From positions 95,045,120 to 95,109,119 of the forward strand of contig NC_079136.1 of the NCBI RefSeq assembly GCF_945859705.1: DNA of 64,000 nucleotides, given 5' to 3'. This document shows positions 46,316-58,983 of this stretch, in pieces. This DNA comes from Episyrphus balteatus. Taxonomy: Eukaryota; Arthropoda; Insecta; Diptera; Syrphidae. A program made the position numbers and the translations under genes. Numbering within the stretch: position 1 is the first letter of the stretch; the number at the start of each line of letters is the position of its first letter. The notes beneath the pieces are model-generated. The model was not told the origin of the DNA. It did not search any database and saw only the letters and a program-made list of their open reading frames with translations.

Positions 46316-49300
46316 CTTTGAACTCCGTCTCTCAATATTTTTAAGCAATAATTGGTCCTAATAATAATATAATAATACTTATGCTCAAACAGTATTGTTA
46401 TAGATCAACCATTATGTTTAATAAAATTTGTCAGAAGTAACATGTATAAACGCATTTATATTATGTCTACCTACTTGTGGTGACAAAAAGGAAAGCTTGC
46501 TTTAATCAACATACAAACTTTTTTCAAAAAAAAAAAAAAAAAAAAATCGTCATGATCGATTTTCAATATTTTATGCAGAAGAGCTTTTTTATGTTTTCAA
46601 AAAATTATAAAATGGTATTGAAAAGTTTGTCGCTTTGAAACTGAACTGTTTGAAGGTTGTTAACGATACATTGGTCTAAAAACCTTATAAGGAGCATAAA
46701 GTCCCTACTTCTACCACCTTAGATTCTTTCTGATTTAGATCTAAAATTGATTTTGTGAATTTGGGAAAACATATCTTAGAAGCTCAGTCCTCGCCTTAAT
46801 CCAAAATTTGGATGATTTTCCATGGAAGAGCCCAATTTTGCTTTGGTGTGACAAAATACATCGACAACAAGTTTCATAGAAAGCTACACTTTAAATTCAA
46901 ATTATAACATCCCCGTTTCTTTAACAGCTTTATGCCAAAGCCAAAGCCCGCGGCTTATTTCAATGCTATATTTTGACATGCATCTATTTAAAATGCATGA
47001 CCTACTTTCGGATTCCCTCAGTAAATAGATACAAAGACATTGGTGGATATCTTCCTCGGGGAAAAACACTCAGAAACTTAAATGCGAGGTTTTGGTCAGC
47101 AGTTCGTAGGGTCGACTGGCCATGGTCAGTAATAAAAGCTTTTGAAGATTTTTTTTTTTTTCTTAAGACCATGGTGGTAAAATAGACTTTGTTTGATGAA
47201 ATTGCTTATACGGGTTTTAGATTGAACGTTATACCTTTTAAGATGTCTGGAACACCTCAATTCAAGATAAATTTTTAAAATAAAAACGAATAGCTTAGAA
47301 TGACAGGCCATCAAAAAGGGAAAGAAGGTTGATATTACCATACTGGGGAAAGAGTTGTTTACTCTTACAAGATACATATGTATACTCTACCTATTCGCTA
47401 CTTATTGTTATGTATATAAGGAAAAGTGTGTAGGTTCGAAAGCTTTTAGAGCTCGGATATTATATTCGTAAATGGAAGGGAGCTTTGCGTACAGTTGTGC
47501 ACGCTTTTAACTGTTACATGACGCCATAATTGTCGATTGTGCTTGATGATGGAGGTGGCTTGTTACCAGAGAGATTTCATTTTGCCGGCAAAATGTTATA
47601 TTCTTGGCGCGCTTCTCATTATTGGCAGTAGGGTTGACTGATGTTAAAAACTGATGACACATTGAGAGAAAGGTTTTAAAAGCTGTGTTTTAATTAGGAA
47701 AAATGTTTTCATCTTGTATTAAATTTTACAATACCTTTACCTGAAAAACGATTTTTTGCTACAAAAAACTTATGTGTTATTTTTTTTTTTAGCTGATAGG
47801 GATTTGAGTTTTTTCTTGTAAATTTTTCGAGGCTAAAATAAGCGGGGAATCGATTCATTCATCCACATCCATGTTATCTACCATATTTACCTATTTATTT
47901 GTAGGTACCTATTTATATATATTTGCAGAGGGTATTTGGAGGTTGCCATTGTCAGGTATATGAATATTAGAGCTTCGAATGTGAATATAGGTCATGTCCT
48001 CATGTACTGTTAGAAAGCAAATTGAATAGGGAGAACTTCAAGTAAGAGTATGCTGGTGGTTATAGGTTAGTAAATGTTAAATACGGGCCCGAGGCTTAGT
48101 AGCTATAGATACATACATACAATGTGCACACAGGAGAAGAAAGATTTTGTTTTTTTTTTTTTTTGTGAAAGTCCTTGTAGGTATTAAAAGTTTTATTCTT
48201 TCACTCACGAATAGAAAGAAATAAAAAAAAAATTGAAAACTTTTGGCCAATAACATGGAACAAGACATATTTTTGAAATATTGAAGAAAAATCAAGTTTA
48301 TAAGAAATAAATTAATACACAAGAAGTGACTTTTCAAAATGGAATAACAAACCGTCTTTAATATTTCTCATAAAAAAAAATAATCTAAAACTAAATTTGT
48401 AATTTTTCAAATTATTTTGATTTGCTGTTTTTATTGAACTTGAACTGTTGTTCTGTGAAGAACAGAAATGCATATCTACTTGGTTAAAAAAAAAGGAAAA
48501 TTGATTTTATACTCTTTTAAAAAGAGTGGCTTCAATGTGGAGCATTTCGACCAAATTTACCCGCATTGAATTGAAAATTAGAAACATAAACACATATTCA
48601 ATTTGATCCCTAAGTTTGCTTATGTTATTAATAAGACATTAACCCTAAAGGTAGAGTATGCCTTAGGCATCTTCCAAAAATATGCAGGAAACAATTTTTC
48701 GATACCTAACATCCTCTCTTAAACAATAATATAATTGAATCGGCAGTTTTAAGAACTGAATAAGTACACTTTTTTCCGAAATTGATTTTTTGATGCAAAT
48801 TTTCTCTTTAGGAGTAGACAAATCTTCTAAAATGAAAAAAATTAAAAAAAAAAAAAAATATTTTGGGTGTCGAAGTTACAGGGGCTGAAAAGTAAGTTTA
48901 AAGAAAAGAATAAATCCAGGATTTCAGGCTACTGATTATGTCTTAACTAAGACGTTCACGGGTTTTTATTGTATAAAACATTGAATGGGTTATAAGAAAA
49001 GATAAAACCGCGGAGTGCTATTAAATGAGAGGGTTGAAATTGAAGATAGGGGTGCAAGAGCCCCCTTTTTGGTTTTTTTTTAATATATCTTGTAAACAAA
49101 GCATAATTTTGATAAGTTGATTTTAAAACTTGTTGTAGAGAATCAAATTTAATATCGAAAAAATGTTTTTTAAAAATTGAAAAAAAAAAATTCCAAAAAA
49201 ATAACCAAAGAATTACCATTTGAACCTATCTTTATTTTCCCATTTTTTGCTTTACTCAAGTAAAAAATAGACCACAACAAAAATTTTTGTTTTACTATGT

Positions 49301-49990
49301 TTGTATGTTTTTTTTTTTTGATTACTCAAACTCTATCAATAGTTAAACTATTGCTATCATTAATACTTTTGTTTTAAATAAATTATATGTTTATTTCATT
49401 CAAAATTTGGCTTTTGGATGAAATTTCAAACCGTAAGTTTTAAGAACGAAATAAGTCCAACGTTTTTAAACTGTTATACCTGTCTACCAGAAACCGATAG
49501 AAATAAAATTTTTATCTCATTCGACTCAAATCCACATGATCTTTATTTTATCTGAAGGTCAAACATCTGACAATAGTAAAATATAGAAGCTATTCAGTTT
49601 TTTGCGTTTTCCCAACAATTTTACAAAATGGACTTATTCCGTTCTTAAAACTGATGATCAATATTGTACTTATGGTTTTTTTTTGTCTCCGATCCTCTTT
49701 TGAATATTTGTTAATGATCTCCTGTCACATAATCTTAATATAAAATTGTTTTTACGATCCAGTAGAATTACATTTAACTTTGTTGTCATTATCAAAGTGT
49801 GACGATTGCATCGAGAAATCTGAACGGGTTTTGTATAATCTATTATCCACCCTTAAAACAATAAAACAATTAACTTTAATGTTCACGTACGTTGCCCTAT
49901 CTTAAACCGAACTACACGAATGTGAAACGCTTTGTTGCTACCTATATGTATTTTTTGCTCTCATTATAATATTACAAAATCGGAAGCGTA
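46316..49990. other. Unassigned AT-rich interval
   Basis: About 3.7 kb with no recognisable gene or complete element. It has a 21-A run at 46526-46546, further A or T runs near 47150, 48150 and 48840, and a slightly more complex stretch at 46650-47650 that may be unique host DNA. Small frames in it have no domain features. Confidence 0.4.
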
Positions 49991-50460
49991 TCGGAATCCC
50001 GCTTTTAAAATCTCGTCTTCTTAAATACCGATTTTTAAAAATCCCGTCTTCTCAAATCGCGTTTATTCAAAATCCGATTTTTTTGGAAAAAAAGGACATG
50101 CATTGAACAAAATAAAAAAAAATTATGAGAAATAGACATATTTTTTATCTTGCTAACGCAAGTGAATTGCAACAAGTATACAAATTGTTTTTAAAACCAA
50201 AAATAAGCTTTCTGCATCAATCTTGTTAGTTTTTCATTCTTTAAAACCATCACAAAATAAGTTTGAAAATATTAGCTTTAGTACTTTTTTGTTTAAAGGC
50301 CAATGTAGTTAAGGCACAGAACTGTGTTTTGCGCGATTTAAAAAAAAAGTAGTTTTAAAACACTAGTTTTTAAAATAAAACATCTAGTTTTGATTGCAGA
50401 ATTGGGATAATAAAAAACTGGATTATAAAAAACGGGATTTTAATACCGGGAATATATGGG
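49990..50460. repeat. Inverted pair of AATCCCG minisatellite arms
   Basis: Left arm 49990-50085 has diverged repeats such as CGGAATCCCGCTTTTAAAAT, ATCCCGTCTTCT and AAAATCCGATTTTT. Right arm 50395-50455 has the inverse form (GGGATAATAAAAAACTGG, AACGGGATTTTAATACCGGG). The spacer of about 310 bp is featureless. The design is like the pair at 58984-59655. Confidence 0.55.
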
Positions 50461-50494
50461 TCAAAATCATGGATGTGGAAAATTTGATGTACAG

Positions 50495-51883
50495 TAGACT
50501 GGGCCAAAAAAATAAAATATTTTTTTTTTTGAAAGTTACTTCGAAAATCTTGTTCAGGATGATGAAAAAAAAAATTTGGTGAAAATTTGAGCCGTTAAAA
50601 AAAATTTTAAGAGGTCTATCATCGGTGTTTTTTATTTTTATACATGATAAACAGAACTGCTAGACGATCAAAGTAAAAAATATAAATAAATTTTTATACA
50701 TGATAAACAGAACTGCTAGACGATCAAAGTAAAAAAAATTTCTGTTCATTTTTTCTTATATAAAATTAAATTTCCTACAAAAAAGATCTAATTGAAAATT
50801 TTCGTCAGACGAGCCGTATTCGAGTAATTAAGCTTTTTAAATCGAAGTGTTTTTTCAATTTGCCTGTTTCACTTTGGAATTTTGTGATGAGCAAATAAGT
50901 GAATAGAAAAATAAAACCTCGACAGATTCTTATAGGAAATTTAATTCTCTACAAAAAAGGGCTTGTAGTAATTTTCCCTAAATTGAGTTTTGAAGAAGTT
51001 GTTCACGATTTAAATCGAGAAAAAAATTAAAAAATCAATTTTCAATTTCAAAATTTTCTAATTCACTGAAAATTCAATATTTTCAAATTAACAAGATGTT
51101 TTCTTGTAGGGAATTAAACGTTCTATAAAAAGTTCCTTGGCAGCAAATTAATTGCTTTAACCGTTTAGAAGATAATCGTATTCAAATCGCAAATGCATAC
51201 TTGTCATAAGAAAATTATTGAAATCAGTGGGCATTGGTTTTGATACGAATATCTTCTTAACGGTTAAAGCAATTAATTTGCTGCCAAGGAACTTTTTATA
51301 GAACGTTTAATTCCCTACAAGAAAACATCTTGTTAATTTGAAAATATTGAATTTTCAGTGAATTAGAAAATTTTGAAATTGAAAATTGATTTTTTAATTT
51401 TTTTCTCGATTTAAATCGTGAATAACTTCTTCAAAACTCAATTTAGGGAAAATTACTACAAGACCTTTTTTGTAGAGAATTAAATTTCCTATAAGAATCT
51501 GTCGAGGTTTTATTTTTCTATTCACTTATTTGCTCATCACAAAATTCCAAAGTGAAACAGGCAAATTGAAAAAACACTTCGATTTAAAAAGCTTAATTAC
51601 TCGAATACGGCTCGTCTGACGAAAATTTTCAATTAGATCTTTTTTGTAGGAAATTTAATTTTATATAAGAAAAAATGAACAGAAATTTTTTTTACTTTGA
51701 TCGTCTAGCAGTTCTGTTGTAAAACATCATATCATGTATAAAAATAAAAAACACCGATGATAGACCTCTTAAAATTTTTTTTAACGGCTCAAATTTTCAC
51801 CAAATTTTTTTTTCATCATCCTGAACAAGATTTTCGAAGTAACTTTCAAAAAAAAAAATATTTTATTTTTTTGGCCCAGTCTA
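50495..51883. mobile_element. Foldback hAT-type element (1.39 kb), 8-bp target duplication
   Basis: TAGACTGGGCC at 50495 and its inverse ending at 51883 are flanked by the exact duplication ATGTACAG (50487-50494 and 51884-51891). The two arms are near-perfect inverted repeats of more than 600 bp meeting near 51200 (core GGGCATTGG and CTTGTCATAAGAAAA). The left arm alone has a 56-bp tandem duplication (about 50635-50740, unit ending GATCAAAG). The core is shared with 60025-61217, but the outer arms differ. No protein-coding content. Confidence 0.9.
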
Positions 51884-51891
51884 ATGTACAG

Positions 51892-52392
51892 GCATTTTTT
51901 TTTAATCAAATTAACATTGTTTTAAAGCTTTTTTCTCATTTTCCAATTAAAATAGTTGGCACGCATCTAAGAATATATTTGTTATGGTTAGAAAAGTTTC
52001 CATTTCTTTTTTATTGCATCTAAAAAAAGCGTTCCCGGACATCTCCATAAGTCAAAAGCTGAAAATCAAATGGCTTAAAATCACATAAAAGTTAATTATT
52101 TTTGAGTATTTCTTTTCTAAACACTACATATACACAATACTCTTTATTAATTGGTACATCTCTTACAAAAATATTAAGTTTTGTTATTTTTTTATACATT
52201 GATAAAAGTTGTCCCACGAAAAATGACGCATAATACCAACATTTATTAATGTATCAATATTTTAATCATCTAACGTACAAAAGGGTGCTGCAAGCAGTTT
52301 TTAAAGTTAATTTTATATAGATTTATCATTCCACACCTTTTTTAATAAATAGGTATATAAAATGTATGTTAGAAACTAGTTTTAGTTTCATT
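51892..52392. other. Unassigned AT-rich interval
   Basis: Nothing recognised. Confidence 0.4.
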
Positions 52393-52396
52393 TTAA

Positions 52397-52634
52397 CCCT
52401 CTGTATGCACACCTCTTTTTTGCGAATTTGGTTTATACTTTTTCATGGCGCTAGAACTTTTTTCGGTCTCACTATTTTATGGAGAATCATGTATGAAATT
52501 GATGTAGAATTTTCCGAGGAATTCGAATACTGTATTCACAATACCAAAAAAAAAAATGTATTTTCACCCTTATAAAGACACTTTTAGGTGACCAATTTTC
52601 ATTTTTGTCCTTCCAAATTCGCACCCGTGTGCCG
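52397..52634. mobile_element. piggyBac-like MITE, copy 2 (right end truncated)
   Basis: TTAA at 52393-52396 precedes CCCTCTGTATGCACAC. The body matches 5767-5985. The right end stops at GTGTGCCG, lacking the final ACAGAGGG and TTAA that copy 1 retains, and LINE sequence starts there. Confidence 0.72.
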
Positions 52635-53435
52635 CAGCCTCTACATAGGTCATCTGTGCTAAGCCTTATTTTCTTTATATGGTAGCCCAGTAGGTTATGT
52701 CCCGTTAAGACACCTATAAGGGATCTTAAGGAAGGTTTACTGAGTAGTAAGATCTTATTAGATTTTTTCTCGTCGTAATTCGGCCAAGTTTCCTGGTGTG
52801 ACCGCAGGTATCCATCTTTCATTGGTTTTTTGAAAAATATGTTTAACGATATTTCGTTTCATTTCACATTGTGGTATTCTGATGTTATGGTCTATGAGAG
52901 AAGGATCAAGTACTGAGCCTTCCCTTGCAAGCTCGTCCGCTTTTTCGTTGCCAAACACATCACTGTGGCCGGAAACCAAGCAGAGTCTTACATTATGCTG
53001 CATACCAAGAACCCTAAGCTCTTCGCGACAGCAAGAAACAAGCTTTGACTTGATTAAGGTGGCAGAAATCGCTTTTATTGCCGCTTGGCTATCAATGAAA
53101 AAGGTGATGTCAGCAGGTGATATCGCCATCATGGATATTTGTGTAGCATCATTTTTCACTGCCAGTATCTCGGCTTGGAAGACGCTGCTGTAATCGGGGA
53201 GTCTGAAGGAACTGGCAAGGTTGAGGTTTTCTGAGTAGAAACCTGCACCAACCCCAGTGTTCATTTTCGAGCCATCAGTGAAGATGGCGATAGTCTACTC
53301 ATTTGAGAAAGGTAAACTGTTTTCCCAATCTTGTCTGTTGGGGAAACTGACATTCAAAGACTTGTTGAGGGTTAAGTACCGTACATCAATTACCCGTCAT
53401 TCCGGGAAGGCTTGATTGAAATTTAAATTTGTTGG
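52635..53435 (-). pseudogene. LINE fragment: ribonuclease H domain and C-terminus
   Basis: RNase H in LINEs of the I/LOA/R1-related groups removes the RNA from cDNA hybrids. On the minus strand the frame reads LNKSLNVSFPNRQDW, then a TAG stop, IFTDGSK (first catalytic Asp), SSVFQAEILAVK (Glu), FFIDSQAAIKAI (Asp) and SGHSDVFGNEKADELAREGS (His/Asp). All four catalytic positions are present. A frameshift near 52800 separates this from the C-terminal LRSLIGVLTGHNLLGYHIKK and DDLCRGC. A further TGA lies upstream near 53395. It breaks off at the piggyBac-like MITE. The reverse transcriptase is missing. Dead copy; clade uncertain. Confidence 0.88.
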
Positions 53436-55950
53436 TGACATTATGATCAAAAATCGAGGCCACTACAATATAATCTCAAAAATATTTCGTTTTACTTTCT
53501 TACAACAAAAACCAAAGAAAAAATTACTTATGGCCTGAGTGTTTCAGAGGTGCATAAAAGCATTTTTTTTTTTGTAGAAATCCGTCTCTGCCCCAAGAAA
53601 TAAAGTTATATTTGATTTATTTAAGACTTATCTTAGTATAACATTATATAATTCACATTGATACTATTTCTAGACCCCTAAAGTCGATTTGAAGAGATCA
53701 CTTTCACTACCATTTCGAGGAACGTTTTTCTAGTACTAATTTTTGGGGTTTTGCGGTAAATTGAAAAATATACATTTTTGTGCTCTGCCCGTTCATGAGC
53801 CGTCATGAAATTTGTATCATAAAACAAAGTTGATTTTTTAAGAATTCGGTCATCGAAATTTCACACCTCTATGATTTTGACCCTTATAGCTAATGTAGTT
53901 AAGGCTTTACAAATTATTGTTAAGACTTTTTTTAATTTAAAGCACACAACCTGTTTTCTTATGACATTATCAGGTAAAATAATCGTCCGTAAACTGATCT
54001 TACAGACATACTTTACTTTAAACTTTAAAATATAATGTATTTTGCCGCACAAGATTTCTATGAAATTATAAAAGAACTAAGCTGCTGAGCGACTGAGTGG
54101 CGATGCTCCCGATTTTCCAAATGGTTTATTTCAAGAGCTACTGAACTTGAAGGGCTACGGTTATAAATATAATGGCTATAGTTTTCTCGTCCGTCTCTAT
54201 ACAAGGCGACTTTTCATAGAATGTATCTACATACTTACGAGAAGTAATTAACCGAAAATTGAAAAAACGTTCCAAATTTTCTGGTACTACGCTTACCACG
54301 CAGTTAGCAAATGTCTTTTTAAGATACCTTATACCTATACTATTGGTATCTGTCCTAATAAAATCTCAAACAAAAAATCAGTGCTATTCAGTTTTTTTTC
54401 AGCCTTAATCAAATTATTTATAAACAAAAAACACAACAAAAAAATAACTCACATTACACCTGCACAAAATACCAATCTCCTTTCATTTTTTTTTTCTCCC
54501 AAAACCCGTTGAATCTGCAAATACACAACTACACTACCTAAGTATCAAAACTTCCATCCACTTCACCTTTTGACATGTTATTAGTCCCTTAGATTCGCGA
54601 AACATCAGCCTTTCTTGGCTAGCCGTAGGTTATATTGCTACATTGTATAACTTTGGAAAGGCATCGTTGTCGTCGTCGTTGCTGTCCCCATCCCAGACAA
54701 GAGGCTTTTGAGCATGGGCAGCTACCAGTCTCGAGTCGTTGCCAGTTGCCACCATATAGGCAATCTACTGCCTCATACAACCAACAATCTGCCACTTAAC
54801 GGACGGTTTAGAGATAAAACTAATTTGTAGCCTATTAACAAGCTCACGACAAACAATCCAAGCGTGCACTGTCCTCAACAATGCACATGCTAAAGTAACA
54901 GCCCGAATGTGGTTTCAAAACATAAAGGCCCTATAATACATCCAGGCATTTGGGTTAGGTAGGATAGATTTAAAAATAAAAAAAAAAGAAGGGAAATTCA
55001 AAGCAAAAGTATAAGTCTGCTTGAGACTTTGAAAGGCGAACTTGAAACCCTTTTGATTAAAAAAATCCACAAACAACTGCAAGCAATATACAAATTAAAA
55101 TTTATTTTTCTTTATTTTCTTGAAAATATAAGTAACAACCCACTCAAGGTTGTCATACATCATCTTCAGATTTTAAATCAAATTGAGAACACTATGCATT
55201 TATGTGTCAAACTTTATGGTACTTTGAAAGTTTCTCTTAAAAATATGGAGCATTTTTACCGAATGTATGCTTTGACAATGGTGAGGTGAATGAATACCCA
55301 CCCACCTACCTTTTTGCCAAAAAGGATACAGCATGTTGACCTATTTAATGTGGAATATCCCAAGGATTTTTGATGTAAATGTGTGCGTGTGCATATTTTG
55401 GATGGTGTGGGTGGATGTAAATAGTGCACCCAAAAATTTCTAAATCAGAACTTCAATGAAAGTTGTGAGATGAATGCTACATAAAGTTATTTTTTGGGTG
55501 AGGGGATGGTGAGAGAAAAGTTGACAGAATATAGTATGCGCAAACTCCTTATCCCTTTTTTTTTTGCGTTTGATTAATTTTGTTTTTGTTTGGCTTTTAA
55601 AATACAGTAACAGGATTTTCTGTGACTTCTTTAATAAATCGAGGGAGTTTGAAGGCGAAAAGAAAAGCCAAACGAAATGGCCATTCTATGTTATAAATAC
55701 ACTTTTCGAAACACTTTTAGAGAAAAGCCTTATAAGCATTCCATTCTGATGGCTTGCAATGCTTTTTTTCTTTATTGCGTAGTTGAAAAAAGAAAGCAAA
55801 ATAAAGAAGGAAAATGGATTGCGTCGTTACATTTTGTGTTGCTTTGTTAATATTGATGGGGAAGAAAAGAATTTAAAGGATTTTCTTTTTTTGTGTTAAA
55901 CCAAAGAAATTTTTATGTTTCACAGATCCAGGTTAGGATATATTTTCAAT
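53436..55950. other. Unassigned interval, partly GC-richer
   Basis: No gene is supported. Positions 54640-54930 (GTCGTCGTCGTTGCTGTCC and following) are less AT-rich and less repetitive and may be host exon, UTR or regulatory DNA, but no long frame is present. A plus-strand frame at 55029-55289 (86 codons) has no recognised domain. Confidence 0.4.
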
Positions 55951-56000
55951 AAGATCATAACTCAACAAAAACATTACTTTTAAAAAAAGGAGCCAAGACC
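55951..56000. repeat. Family P fragment
   Basis: CAACAAAAACATTACTTTTA and AAAAGGAGCCAAGACC match the part of family P just outside the central palindrome. It abuts the RTE fragment. Confidence 0.6.
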
Positions 56001-56019
56001 ATCGCCTTTAGGTGGTGCT

Positions 56020-56960
56020 ACAATTATTGTGGATTCGGACCTCCACCAAAAAGCGACACTAGCCAAAAATCGCCCGAAGAACTTTTCTCCAAGCAATCCA
56101 AGGTGTTTTCATCAGCCTTTGCCAAAGTATATGCCTTTGAATTATATAGCAGGAGTGGGATGATAAGGGCCTTATATAGGGACACTTTAGTGTCTCGAGA
56201 TAATGCAAGCTGACGCATGGTCACGTTTTGTCCAAAACGTCGTTTGAGTGTCCCTTTTTTGAGGACATCACATACCTACTTGGTTTAGCAATCATAGACC
56301 GCTGAAATCCGCTTCGGCTTCGATGATCACAAAAGTACCACCAACATCACTCTGCGTTCTTCCGATTATGGAAATTTCGTCGGAATGTGCAAACAGCCGT
56401 TAGAGTTCTGTAAAATTCTTTTAAAGATTATGTTAAAGAAGTCGCATGACTGAAGCCTTTTTTTTATTAAAGGTATAGGCGAGGTCTTTGTCGACCTTGA
56501 CGGAGCAGGGATGAGCTTGGCGGGTATATGCAAAAATTAGACATGGTTCTATAGAGCTTGTCTTTGTTGATACTGTAATACGCAGACTTGAAATCGATTT
56601 TCCAAAATTTGTCGATGGTGAACTTTCCTGGTCTAAAGCCACATCACTGATAAGTACCTATTGACGAAGGGTGTTAGACGCTCACATAAGGTTACTAAAT
56701 TGGCGCAGTTCAGAGGTTTGGCGCAGTTCAGAGGGTTTCCCTTCTAAAAGAACGAGATCCGGCAGTCACAATGCTGGCTGAGGTTCCATTCTGTAAACAT
56801 GCTTTTATCAGACCATATTCGGCAGGATGTTTGGATCATACTTCCAACCAGGTCCGCATTCTCTCGACAGTAAGGCCATCAGCTTCAGCAGCTTCGAAAT
56901 GACTTCCTTCATTAAGCCAAGGTCTGGGGGACGGATATGTTGACTTTCATCGTCAACGCC
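56020..56960 (-). pseudogene. RTE-type LINE reverse transcriptase remnant
   Basis: On the minus strand, in shifting frames, are the words expected in order for an RTE-clade reverse transcriptase: AAEADGLTVE, IWSDKSMFTEWNLS, CGFRPGKFTIDKFW, motif A IDFKSAYYSINKDKLYR, HPCSVKVDKDLAYTF and, near the C-terminus, SLYKALIIPLLLYNSKAYTL with KADENTLDCLE. The region with the catalytic YADD box is missing between about 56460 and 56230, and several frameshifts and stops are present. It is clearly non-functional. The 3' end stops close to the family P fragment. Confidence 0.82.
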
Positions 56961-57335
56961 GAGTTAAGGAAGATGCATTTGGGTGGATAACATTCCTGAA
57001 GAAAAATTAAAAACAAATTTAAATGTTTTTAGCTTCAAGAAAAGCAAAAAAAAAAGCGAAAAATGGATGGCACAGTTGACCAAGATTATGTGTTAACTGA
57101 ATTAACAAAAAGTAGTAGAAAGTGAAACAAGAGTAGAAGAAAATCTAGAAAAAGTGAAATTGCAGAAAAAAATATAAGAAACAGAAGGTTAAAAATTTCC
57201 TAAGTGCACCTAGCCTTCAGGAGATAATTAAAACCTGTATAATCGCTCTCCGCAAAATTGCAAAAGGATAATCAGAAAATCGTAAAAGATTTAACAAAAA
57301 TTTAGTCGAATTAAGGAATTTTTTTGATCAAAATG
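56961..57335. other. Unassigned A-rich interval
   Basis: Purine-rich sequence with no gene recognised. Confidence 0.4.
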
Positions 57336-57337
57336 TA

Positions 57338-58263
57338 GGGGAAGGTGGCCTAAAATGGCCCCCCTAAGGAAAATGTCCTATATCTCGAAAAACAGTAGCA
57401 TTCAAACTTAAATGCTATATACTTTTCAAAGTTTAATATATTACTCTCACATTTTTTTCATTTGCGAGTTGAAAAAGTTCCAAAAAGTATTTAATTTTTT
57501 TAATTTTCAAGACGTCTACAAATTTCACTGATCAAATTTACCCGGGTAAAATGGCACACTGTCCAAACATACGTGATTTTAAATGCAAAATTGAGTCAAA
57601 GGTCTTCTTTTCCGTTTTTTTGGAACAAGTGGTGCTTAATCCCCTCAGATCTTTCATCGAGTCATTCAAAACCCAGTCCATGTTGGTTGCTCGTCTCGTT
57701 TTTGTAGTTTTTGCAACTTTGAGTGTTTTGGATGCTTTTTTCCAGGTTTTTGACGGAATCAAGGGCTTTCCTCAGTCCAGGACTTCCTCTCTGTACAAAA
57801 AATGAAAATGTGAAAAAAAATTTAAAATGACATGTGAAATAGGTATGCCATTTTACCCGAGCACTAAGTAGGCCATTTTGCCCATTTTGAGTTTTTTTCA
57901 ATTTAATTTTTACACCAAAAAATTTAAAATCGTTTTAAACCAACTTATTTCAGTAAATTAATAAGAAATACTTCATGCGTACACACATTAACTTCTTTTT
58001 CCAAAATACAATGTTTTTTATACTTTTTTTTTGCAAAAAAAATTTCACAAAATTTTAACGAGTGTACTTTTTGATGTGGATAGAGACAGTTTGACCTGTC
58101 AAATTTCAAATAATGGCTTGAAGTTCCTGAAATTTCGTATATGTTGGTTTTGCCAGATAAACTAAAGAATCGCTCTCATAAAACTTTCTAATTATTTTCG
58201 ATTCTACGATTTCTAGCAAGGGGGCCATTTTACCTTGGGGTGCCATTTTAGGCCACTTTCCCC
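57338..58263. mobile_element. TA-target element with AAAATGGC subterminal repeats
   Basis: GGGGAAGGTGGCCTAAAATG at left and the inverse of CATTTTAGGCCACTTTCCCC at right are flanked by TA (57336-57337 and 58264-58265). AAAATGGC or its inverse appears at least six times (near 57351, 57547, 57848, 57869, 58204 and 58242). No transposase domain is recognised in its short frames. The outer GGGGAAAGGTG and TA target match the element at 1547-2400, while the inner motif is entirely different. Confidence 0.82.
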
Positions 58264-58265
58264 TA

Positions 58266-58983
58266 CAAAAGATTAAGGTCTCATCCTCAATCATTATTTG
58301 TCTATACAATAATTTTATTAAAGTTAAATCCAAAATGCAAAGAAATGCAAGAGGCCAGAAATATAGAAGAAAAATAAGAAAACAGATCTATTTGATAGCA
58401 CCTTATGTTGCAAGTTTGCTGGGAGGTAATTTTTTTTGCTAAAATTTATATTTAAAATAAAAAAATTTGAACAAAAATTATTCCTCCTTTCTTTTTTTGC
58501 GAAAAATAATTTAGTTTTTATTAATTGAGATTTTTTCAAACGTTTGCAAAAAAAACAAAATTAAGTATAATTTTTCTTCACTACTTTGACCAATTTTTGC
58601 AGAAATTATAGATCTCTTTTTAAAAAATCTTTCTTTTTTTTAGAATTTTACGTATTCATCCTGTGCAGCAGTTGCGATTCTACTACGATGTTTCCTTGTT
58701 CGTCTTTGCAGGTTTCAGTGTTACGTTTGACACCTTGAGTTTTTTTTTTAGTTTCTGGTAGAACTTCCTAACCTCATTTCTGCTAAAGAATCCTTCTATT
58801 TCTTTGATCACTACTTTTTCGTGCTGCCTCTTTTTCCTCCTGATGAGAAGCTGATGTTGGTAAATACTAAGTAATGATATTTTGTCCGTCCAAATCTCAA
58901 TTCTTTTCAGAAATATCTTTAAAGGTTATTAAGGGTATATAAAAGCTTTTTTTAAAACTCTGTTTTTTTACACTTTGTGATTG
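58266..58983. other. Unassigned AT-rich interval
   Basis: Nothing recognised. Confidence 0.4.

Noticed and set aside
49140..49220. Possible small-RNA or tRNA gene among A/T runs
   Set aside because: No cloverleaf, A box or B box; only homopolymers.
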